35,516 nucleotides of DNA, from the IMG/VR virus record IMGVR_UViG_3300017767_000047, positions 1 through 35,516 of that record; one strand, 5' to 3'. This document shows positions 29,661-35,516 of this stretch, piece by piece. Source of the DNA: a virus. Under the pieces are notes generated by a model. That model had not been told where the DNA came from and did no database searches. It saw nothing but the letters and a program-made list of their open reading frames with translations. Position numbers and translations under genes: made by a program. Position 1 is the stretch's first letter, and every line of letters starts with the position of its first letter.

Positions 29661-29896
29661 AAATAAAAAAGAAATATAATAAAGATATTGTTAATCTAGT
29701 TGAAGAAAGATTAAAAAAAGGTAAGAGTGAGTACGGTGGGGAAATAGATGTACACGATGGTAGGGATTGGACTCAAGAAGCATTAGAAGAAATAATAGAT
29801 TGTTGTGTGTACGTAGGCGCATTAATTTTAGAGTTGCAAGAAAGGGGTAATAATAAATTAAAAAATTCGGGTGATGAAGTCGAATATAAGTATTAA
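29657..29896 (+). CDS. Possible MazG-like nucleotide pyrophosphohydrolase fold protein
   Basis: The 79-aa product has a helix with VEERLKKGKSEYGGEIDVHD, then G-R-D-W-T-Q-E-A-L-E-E-I-I-D-C-C-V-Y-V. The R-L-x-x-G-x-x-x-Y-G...W-x-x-E-A-x-E-E-x-x-D-x-x-V-Y pattern is shared by small phage proteins related to the all-alpha NTP pyrophosphohydrolase group. Only one of the usual two E-x-x-E/D metal motifs is clear, so enzymatic activity is uncertain. It is coupled to the preceding gene. Confidence 0.55.
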   Translation: MKIKKKYNKDIVNLVEERLKKGKSEYGGEIDVHDGRDWTQEALEEIIDCCVYVGALILELQERGNNKLKNSGDEVEYKY

Positions 29897-30152
29897 TTTA
29901 AGACTAGGTATGACAAAAAAAGCATTGATAATAAAACCTAGAAAAGGTTTTGTATTCTTAGAAAGTTTGAAAGAAGGTGTATCTTTTACTACTGAAGGTG
30001 GACTAGAAGGCACTGTAATCAAAAGCAACGAAGGGAGTGTGCTTTGTTATTTTACAAAGTATGATTGTAAAGACGATGATAATAAAAAGTATTGGCTTAA
30101 TAATCATAAAAGAATTGCTCCAAAAACGAACGTAAAAAAGAAAGGAAGTTAG
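29874..30152 (+). CDS. Small basic beta-rich protein, start uncertain
   Basis: From the ATG at 29874 the product is 92 aa; other possible starts are a GTG at 29871 and an ATG at 29910, none with a clean ribosome site. The core reads KKALIIKPRKGFVFLESLKE, then GLEGTVIKSNEGSVLCYFTK, and a basic tail. It overlaps the previous gene in another frame. No family is recognised. Confidence 0.58.
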   Translation: MKSNISINLRLGMTKKALIIKPRKGFVFLESLKEGVSFTTEGGLEGTVIKSNEGSVLCYFTKYDCKDDDNKKYWLNNHKRIAPKTNVKKKGS

Positions 30153-30153
30153 T

Positions 30154-30384
30154 ATGTCTGATTATGATAATACAAACTCTGGTGCATTGTTTACAAACAA
30201 CACCAAAGAAGAAGGCGATAACAGACCCAATATGACAGGTCTAGTTAACGTAGAAGGTAAAGACTATAGAATATCAGCTTGGTCTAATACATCACAAAAA
30301 GGTATGAAATACTTATCACTAAAGATACAAGAGAAGCAAGAAGAGTCTTCTCAAAATCCGCCTAGTGATAACGTACCTTTCTAA
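30154..30384 (+). CDS. DUF736/ssDNA-binding-like small protein
   Basis: The 76-aa product has N-S-G-A-L-F-T-N-N-T-K near the start and PNMTGLVNVEGKDYRISAWS then K-G-M-K-Y-L-S-L-K-I. The pattern G-A-L-F-x-N...G-x-V-x-V-x-G-K-x-Y-R-I-S-A-W...K-Y-L-S-L-K is that of small DUF736-type or OB-fold-like phage proteins often near recombination genes. Binding to single strands is possible but unproven. An AAAGGAAGTT site precedes the ATG. Confidence 0.68.
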   Translation: MSDYDNTNSGALFTNNTKEEGDNRPNMTGLVNVEGKDYRISAWSNTSQKGMKYLSLKIQEKQEESSQNPPSDNVPF

Positions 30385-30395
30385 ATAAAAAGATA

Positions 30396-30459
30396 GTAGT
30401 CTGCAATCATCCCTCTTCTACCTACCGTATGTGTCTACCTCAGTATGGTTGCAGACTAC
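30396..30459 (+). ncRNA. Second structured RNA, long hairpin with anti-SD-like loop
   Basis: GTAGTCTGCAATCAT (30396-30410) pairs with ATGGTTGCAGACTAC (30445-30459) over 15 positions with one wobble pair, enclosing a 34-nt pyrimidine-rich loop. Between the preceding stop (30384) and the ATG at 30477 there is no reading frame, and no U tract follows the stem, so it is not a standard terminator. The loop holds TCTACCTACCGTA (30417-30429) and TCTACCTCAGTA (30434-30445; its last base lies in the stem). Both are close to TTTACCTCCGTA in the RNA at 19311-19431. Confidence 0.55.
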
Positions 30460-30476
30460 AGAATTAAGGAGTAAAT

Positions 30477-30758
30477 ATGAACGTAAACCATCCTCCAAAG
30501 GTTAAGAACTTTAAAGAGAAAGCTAAGAATGACCCAACTGTTAGAGATAAGTATATAAAAAAATTACATTCTTGGGATTCAAAACGTACGGATAATAAAT
30601 TAAAATTATGTACTAAGTGTAAAACAGTTTGGGAAATTTGTAAGAGAACACAAAATAATAAAACTGTAACTAGTTATAATTATTATGATGACTTTCCTAC
30701 TATAGGTAAACGTAGGGAAGTCTGTCCAAAATGTAGAGTTCAAGCAGATGAAAGCTGA
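30477..30758 (+). CDS. Zinc-binding protein with two Cys pairs
   Basis: The 93-aa basic product has K-L-C-T-K-C-K-T near 44-47 and E-V-C-P-K-C-R-V near 83-86, with W-E-I-C-K between, consistent with a zinc ribbon spanning the C-terminal half. The N-terminus is helical (VKNFKEKAKNDPTVRDKYIK). An AAGGAGTAAAT site precedes its ATG, 17 nt after the long hairpin, so the hairpin may control it. Function unknown. Confidence 0.68.
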   Translation: MNVNHPPKVKNFKEKAKNDPTVRDKYIKKLHSWDSKRTDNKLKLCTKCKTVWEICKRTQNNKTVTSYNYYDDFPTIGKRREVCPKCRVQADES

Positions 30759-30766
30759 TTGCTTGG

Positions 30767-31282
30767 TTGGCGTTAAGTAATAAGAAACGAAAAGGTTTGA
30801 ACTCTACAAAAAAATGTAAATCTTGTGATTTAGTTCAAGATTATATTTTATTCCCGGATAGCGGAAAAACTAGTAAGGTTACAGGAAAACCTTATAGACG
30901 AAAAGAATGTAGAGAATGTTATAATCTTAGAAAAAATATTTATAAAAAAAATAAAAAAAGAACTTTAAAAATAATAAAAGAACATCTTTCTTGCGTTGGG
31001 TGTGGTTACTCTAGACAAAGTAGTATTTTTTTTACAACAAGTGCTTTAGAGTTTCATCATAAAGATGGAAACAAAGAACATAATATTTCAAATATGATAC
31101 AACAGTTTGGTTTCTCATTAAAAAAAATAGTAGAAGAAATAAATAAGACAATTATAGTTTGTTGCAAATGTCATAGAGAACATCACTACGGAAATAGAAG
31201 TTTTAAAAAAAATAAAAAATTAAATATAGACTATAAAAAAGTTAAAAAATTATATAATAAAATATTAGAAATGGATAAATAA
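30767..31282 (+). CDS. HNH endonuclease, probably a free-standing homing-type gene
   Basis: The 171-aa product (TTG start, uncertain) has an N-terminal zinc-finger-like module, K-K-C-K-S-C...K-E-C-R-E-C-Y, and a C-terminal HNH core: S-C-V-G-C-G-Y, L-E-F-H-H-K-D-G-N-K-E-H-N-I-S, and CCKCHREHHYG. The H-H and N/H residues are the expected metal and catalytic ligands. It is very A-rich with long AAAAA runs and contains no ACGT tetranucleotide by eye, unlike its neighbours, which suggests recent arrival. Such genes spread by cutting related phage genomes. Confidence 0.82.
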   Translation: MALSNKKRKGLNSTKKCKSCDLVQDYILFPDSGKTSKVTGKPYRRKECRECYNLRKNIYKKNKKRTLKIIKEHLSCVGCGYSRQSSIFFTTSALEFHHKDGNKEHNISNMIQQFGFSLKKIVEEINKTIIVCCKCHREHHYGNRSFKKNKKLNIDYKKVKKLYNKILEMDK

Positions 31283-31297
31283 AAATTAGGAGAAGTA

Positions 31298-31723
31298 ATG
31301 AAAGAAATAGAAAAGAAAATAATAGAAAGATATAATCAAAGGTTTCCTAATTCAACATTAAAACTAAGTAACTTTGAGTACGAAAGATTTGATGCATATA
31401 ATGATAAGTGCGTAGTAGAAGTAAAACATAGAAACGAGTGGTACGATAGGCAGTTAATAGAGTTTGATAAGTTTTCTTATAATAGTTGGTATGCACATAT
31501 ATCTAATAAAAAATTCTTTTACGTAGTAGCTTCAGGTAAACGTATAGTAATATATAATATTACAGATTTAAATAAAAAGAAATACGATTACAACTGGCAG
31601 TATAAAGAGATGCCAAAGCAAACAGAGTTTGATGATAAGAAAAAAATTGTAAAGTTTGTAGGCTATTTGGATTTAAATATACTAAGGTCTTCAAGTTCAG
31701 TATATGAGTTTGAAGTTGTTTAA
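31298..31723 (+). CDS. Possible PD-(D/E)XK nuclease-like protein, last gene of the rightward block
   Basis: The 141-aa product has a helical start with IIERYNQRFPNST, then F-D-A-Y-N-D-K-C-V-V-E-V-K-H-R: D32/D36, E41 and K43 fit a D-x(n)-E-x-K nuclease core. A strand FFYVVASGKRIVIYNI follows. Short nucleases of this type are found in phage genomes, but the fold is inferred from one motif. The gene has an AGGAGAAGTA site and ends in a TAA that overlaps the stop of the convergent large gene. Confidence 0.6.
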   Translation: MKEIEKKIIERYNQRFPNSTLKLSNFEYERFDAYNDKCVVEVKHRNEWYDRQLIEFDKFSYNSWYAHISNKKFFYVVASGKRIVIYNITDLNKKKYDYNWQYKEMPKQTEFDDKKKIVKFVGYLDLNILRSSSSVYEFEVV

Positions 31724-31736
31724 AAACTATCAAACT
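31707..31736. terminator. Hairpin at the convergent gene ends
   Basis: AGTTTGAAGTT (31707-31717) pairs with AACTATCAAACT (31725-31736) as an 11-bp stem with a single bulged base and a 7-nt loop that holds both stop codons. It sits exactly where the rightward block and the large leftward gene meet. A T-rich tail is weak on both strands, so factor-independent termination may be inefficient. Confidence 0.45.
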
Positions 31737-34700
31737 TTAAATAGTTATTACGCATAACATTATCTAATAATCTCATTCTATCTTCATATATCTTCATAAG
31801 ATTTTCTACCTTCTTTCTATTATCGGTAGATAAAGATTCTTTATATTGGTCTGAAAATCTTTTACCCATTACTATTTTATCCCAATCTTCGGGATAAGGT
31901 CTTAATCTTTGCTTCAAACTAGATTTCATATTAGAATGTACATCATTTCTTATTGTACGTTTATAAAAATTTTCATTTCTAGATGCCTTAGTTTTAGCTA
32001 ATTTGTGTTCTAAGAAAGCTCTAGTTTTTAAAAAATCTTTTTCAAAATATTTATCATCACCTGCTATTAAAGATTGCGATAGGAACTTAAAGTAAAATTG
32101 TTTATCAGTGAACTCACCTTTTTTTATTACTGCTTCAAGTCCTGACCTTTGTTCTTTATTTTTGAACTGCTGGTAATTATCTAAAAATTTAAACTGCAAT
32201 CTTTTTTGGTCATCAAATTGTTTATTAATATCATTATTTTTTTCTTTATAGAAATCAGAAACTTGTTTAAATAACGTAACTTGTTTTGTAGCATAGTCTA
32301 CCGTGCCTTTTACAGCTACGTCAAGGTCTTTTATTTCCGTAAGGCTTTTACCATAGTTTATAAACTCTGATACAAATTCAACTGGTACTGGTACATAAGA
32401 ATCTATCACTCCACCATAGCCATCAAAGACATTGCTCAATAAACCAAGAGCCTCACCCCTAACCGCATAATCAAATAATTGCATTGGAACATTTTTAAAA
32501 TCTTTACCAATCAAATCTTTTCCAAGAGCATTTTCATAATATAAATTATATAGTGCCGCTCCCGACAATGTACTCCCAGCAGCGAACCTGAAAAGCGGGA
32601 AAGGATTGCCATCCACAATAAAAGGTTTTACTGCATTATTGTACGTATTTTCTGTAACTCTGTACGCAGTTCTATAAAACAACGTAAGTGGCTTTACGTT
32701 ATTTTTTGCCATCCACGTAGGTATGTATGGGAGTTGGGTTACACCCTGAGTCGCAGCCTGAGATTTAAAAAGCCCTCGCTGGTAAATCTCCTCAAACCTT
32801 TTATCATTCATTGCTAGGTCAAATGCTTTATCACCAAACTTTTTTCTCTTTTTTAATTCTGATAGCATATAATCTATGTCCTCACCATCTAGATTTATTG
32901 CATCTTTTAATATCCTTCTGGCTTCTCTGGTGTTTTTTATTAAAGAACTTTGTTTACTGCTTAATAATGTTTCAAAAGAATCTCTCATTGTTACGTCAGC
33001 TACTGCAACAGATGTTCTTCTATTTAATCTTTCAACATTTCTAAATAAAAACGCAGGGTTTAGTTTACCTTTAGTTAAAAATAATTCATCAATAGAATCT
33101 GACGTAGCACCTATATTTGTAGCTAAATCTTTATATACATTTCTATTTCTTACGTAATTAGAGTAAGATTTTAATAACTTTATTGTACCTACTGACGTAA
33201 GATTTTGTACTTGACCAGTAAGAAAGTTTTTAATTGCAGCAGAAGGTCCTGATAAATACGCACTAGAAATTGTAGTAGTTAAGCCTCTACCAAATCCTGT
33301 AAATGGTGTTTCTGCTTCACCACTTAGTAATAATTTTAAAGTAGTATCTGTATAATCAGATGCTCCATCAATACCTTTTAGTTTACTTTCTCTTTCTATA
33401 GCACCTATAAATCTTCTTGCAACCTTACCACTAGCACCATCTACGTCAAAATTTCTAGCTAGTGATATAGCATTAGCCATTTTATTACCATAAAAATCTA
33501 GTATCTTACTAAAATCTTTTTCATATAATTCTATTACGTCACCTATTACTCTTGATTGATTATCAGCATCTACAATAGACTGACCTTTTTTAAACGTATT
33601 TACATTAGGTAATTCATCTAATTGTATTACTTTACCTGTGCCTTTTTCTAATAGCATATAAGGTGGGATGTCTACTTTTCTAGTATCTAATATTCCTAAT
33701 GGTTTATTAGGGTCTGAAAATGTAAGATAAGCAGCTACTACTTCATCTATTTCATCTTTTGATGCATCTGGATTTGCTCTTTTGAGAGTAGTTCTTAACT
33801 TAGTTGTGAAAGAAGACTCGTTTGTTTTTAAAATCTTTTTAGCTTTTTCTGATAATAAATAAGGTACATAATCTTCTACATAAGTAGAGTTCTTAAATGT
33901 TAAATCATAATCTACGTTTACAATTTTACCATCTGTATTTTTTACTTTACTTCCTTTACGTTGTAATATTTTTAATACGTCACCATTGTCAAAAGAATCT
34001 TCAGAAACTTTTATTATATTACCTTGCTTATCATATATAGATAAGAAGTTTTTAAATTTTTTAGTACCAACTTTTATTTGTCCACCATTACGTGCGTATT
34101 CTACTACTAACTCATCAAAGAAATTTCTAGCTTGATTTTTTAAATCACCTACGTCTTTTATATTTTTTATTTTATTTGGGTCTGCAAGTAAAGCTATTTT
34201 CTCATCACCCAATGCACCAGTTATATTATCAAATTCTTTTTTACCTAGTTTAAAAGATGCCTTAGTATCATTTGCAAATTTACTAAACATACCTCTTACT
34301 AAATTTTTAGTAACAGCATAGTCAGTAACTTTTTTAGATAGCTCTTGTCCTGCTACTCCGAATTGTCTAAAGTTTGCTTCGGGACTAAACGCATATTTTC
34401 TGATTGCGTTAAATGTGTTTTTGTTTTTAAAGAAATCATCTGATATATTAAATGGTAGAACCTCATCTAGCTTTGCTCTCTGAATATTTTTTATTTTTAA
34501 TTCAGGCTTTAACATTTGTTTATACGTAGTTAATTCTTCTATTGTCATCCTATCTGTTTTACCGTAAGACCTAGTAAAGCCAGAACGTTTTAAACTAAAT
34601 GATTCTTTCTTACCTATACCTAAATCTGCTTCTAGTTTTGATATAGAACTAACTAAGCTTTGATGTTCTTTATATGATTCTGGGCTTAGTGTTTTTAATT

Positions 34701-35516
34701 CATTACCAGTCTTTAAATTAAAAGGATTCTTTTTAAAGTAAGACCTAGATATTTTTTTAGTGTCAGGTATTACACTTTTAAAATCTTTATAAAATTGATT
34801 TAATACTTCCTGTTTTGTATCTCCTGTAATAGATATAGTTTTACCAGATAAATCATCTTTGTCTTTTAATATTGTATACGAAAGTCTTTGACCGCCACCT
34901 TTAGCTTCTTTAATTGTTTGAAGCTGTACTAACTGATTAATTTTACCACCACCAGCTTTGCCTATAAATCTATTACGTAAATACTCTGGTCTTTTTGTAG
35001 CTAATAATAACTTTACTTCATCTACGTTTAATGCATCCATTAATTTTTTAGATGTAGATTTATCACTAAGTGCAGTAGATATACCATCTTTTACTAATTG
35101 TTTTACACGTAAATTATCTGCACCTACTCCAATATAATGAGCTGCTGTAAAAATAGCACCATCAATTAGGTTATCCATTGTTGTAGTTTCATTACCTTTT
35201 TTACCAGTACTTCCTACGCCAGATAAAGATGCGCCTACGCCAGTACTAAATACTATTCCAGCCTCAACAGCTTTTCCGCTTTTACTATTAAGTGAAAGAC
35301 TTCCTATCTTACCCGCACCTAAAACTCTAGGCAAACCACCTAACGTCATAAAGAAAGCATCGCCTATTGGCTTTGTTATTCTTTCAGAGATATTTATTTC
35401 TCCTTCTTCATTACGTAATGGTATAGTTTTTTGAAACATAATACCTGACGCAACTAAATTATTTATACCTAAATCAATAGTATTAGCAGCACGTATAGAC
35501 ATTTCATCAGCAGAAG
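31720..35516 (-). CDS. Large virion-type protein, 5' end off the window
   Basis: At least 1260 residues are visible; the frame stays open to the right edge (SADE precedes the first in-window Met at 35502), so the true start is probably outside. The N-terminal part is Gly-rich, the middle is mixed and Lys-rich with no enzyme motif I can defend. About 760-1030 includes FGRGLTTTISSAYLSGPSAA, IKNFLTGQVQN and TLFYRTAYRVTENTYNNAV, resembling large polyvalent/ejection-type proteins (LPD38-like, tentative). A hydrophobic stretch lies near LFRFAAGSTLSGAALYNLYY. The C-terminus is a basic coiled coil. It is likely an internal, ejected or tail-associated virion protein. Confidence 0.7.
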   Translation of the reverse strand, partial: SADEMSIRAANTIDLGINNLVASGIMFQKTIPLRNEEGEINISERITKPIGDAFFMTLGGLPRVLGAGKIGSLSLNSKSGKAVEAGIVFSTGVGASLSGVGSTGKKGNETTTMDNLIDGAIFTAAHYIGVGADNLRVKQLVKDGISTALSDKSTSKKLMDALNVDEVKLLLATKRPEYLRNRFIGKAGGGKINQLVQLQTIKEAKGGGQRLSYTILKDKDDLSGKTISITGDTKQEVLNQFYKDFKSVIPDTKKISRSYFKKNPFNLKTGNELKTLSPESYKEHQSLVSSISKLEADLGIGKKESFSLKRSGFTRSYGKTDRMTIEELTTYKQMLKPELKIKNIQRAKLDEVLPFNISDDFFKNKNTFNAIRKYAFSPEANFRQFGVAGQELSKKVTDYAVTKNLVRGMFSKFANDTKASFKLGKKEFDNITGALGDEKIALLADPNKIKNIKDVGDLKNQARNFFDELVVEYARNGGQIKVGTKKFKNFLSIYDKQGNIIKVSEDSFDNGDVLKILQRKGSKVKNTDGKIVNVDYDLTFKNSTYVEDYVPYLLSEKAKKILKTNESSFTTKLRTTLKRANPDASKDEIDEVVAAYLTFSDPNKPLGILDTRKVDIPPYMLLEKGTGKVIQLDELPNVNTFKKGQSIVDADNQSRVIGDVIELYEKDFSKILDFYGNKMANAISLARNFDVDGASGKVARRFIGAIERESKLKGIDGASDYTDTTLKLLLSGEAETPFTGFGRGLTTTISSAYLSGPSAAIKNFLTGQVQNLTSVGTIKLLKSYSNYVRNRNVYKDLATNIGATSDSIDELFLTKGKLNPAFLFRNVERLNRRTSVAVADVTMRDSFETLLSSKQSSLIKNTREARRILKDAINLDGEDIDYMLSELKKRKKFGDKAFDLAMNDKRFEEIYQRGLFKSQAATQGVTQLPYIPTWMAKNNVKPLTLFYRTAYRVTENTYNNAVKPFIVDGNPFPLFRFAAGSTLSGAALYNLYYENALGKDLIGKDFKNVPMQLFDYAVRGEALGLLSNVFDGYGGVIDSYVPVPVEFVSEFINYGKSLTEIKDLDVAVKGTVDYATKQVTLFKQVSDFYKEKNNDINKQFDDQKRLQFKFLDNYQQFKNKEQRSGLEAVIKKGEFTDKQFYFKFLSQSLIAGDDKYFEKDFLKTRAFLEHKLAKTKASRNENFYKRTIRNDVHSNMKSSLKQRLRPYPEDWDKIVMGKRFSDQYKESLSTDNRKKVENLMKIYEDRMRLLDNVMRNNYLKFDSF

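Noticed and set aside
1-35516. tRNA genes
   Set aside because: No T-loop GGTTCGAAT-type segment with matching acceptor arms was found; the structured spacers do not form cloverleafs.

Overview
The window is an AT-rich piece (roughly one third G+C) of a tailed double-stranded DNA bacteriophage genome (Caudoviricetes). The structural genes are diagnostic: large terminase, P22/SU10-type portal, scaffold, SU10-like major capsid protein, decoration protein, neck/adaptor proteins, a 1166-residue beta-roll fibre and an M15 endolysin. A run of small lysine-rich proteins (one DUF5872-like) and the fibre architecture are typical of uncultured marine phages. I see no tRNA, rRNA, CRISPR, insertion sequence, integrase, DNA polymerase or RNA polymerase. 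Host and tail type cannot be fixed from this window.

The layout is two divergent blocks. From an AT-rich control region (about 17513-18149) the late/structural block runs leftward on the minus strand: small gene, terminase small, 45-aa gene, terminase large, portal, scaffold, capsid, decoration, zinc ribbon, adaptors, fibre, HeH protein, a set of one-helix membrane/coiled-coil proteins, cationic proteins, endolysin, and tail-type proteins running off the left edge. The early/replication block runs rightward (18150-31723): unknown early genes, two coupled mini membrane proteins, a structured RNA, a pyrimidine-dimer glycosylase-like gene, an AAA+ ATPase/VWA pair with satellites, a ribbon-helix-helix protein with its own control region, a Cas4/RecB-like exonuclease, a single-strand annealing protein, a DnaB-like helicase, a Holliday-junction-resolvase-like protein, several tiny zinc-binding proteins, a second structured RNA, an HNH endonuclease and a possible PD-(D/E)XK protein. 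A large minus-strand gene (31720 to the right edge, 5' end missing) meets this block tail to tail at a hairpin. If the genome is circular or permuted, the leftward block would wrap from position 1 to the right edge.

The most interesting signals are regulatory. (1) Two intergenic structured RNAs (19311-19431 and 30396-30459) expose related motifs that mimic the anti-Shine-Dalgarno sequence. The first is perfectly complementary over 12 nt to the ribosome-binding site of the first early gene at 18150. (2) The tetranucleotide ACGT is strongly over-represented in most of the window and reaches extreme density in the divergent control region. It is nearly absent from the fibre gene and absent from the decoration and HNH genes, which suggests module exchange. 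(3) The control region carries two pairs of ACGT-containing direct repeats and a GC-rich hairpin. A TTAATACGTA/TATATA box recurs in all three major AT-rich spacers. (4) The AAA+/VWA pair is a MoxR/CobS-CobT-type machine with no obvious substrate in the window.

Family assignments rest on motif reading and recalled family signatures; no database search was run. Counts quoted are by eye.
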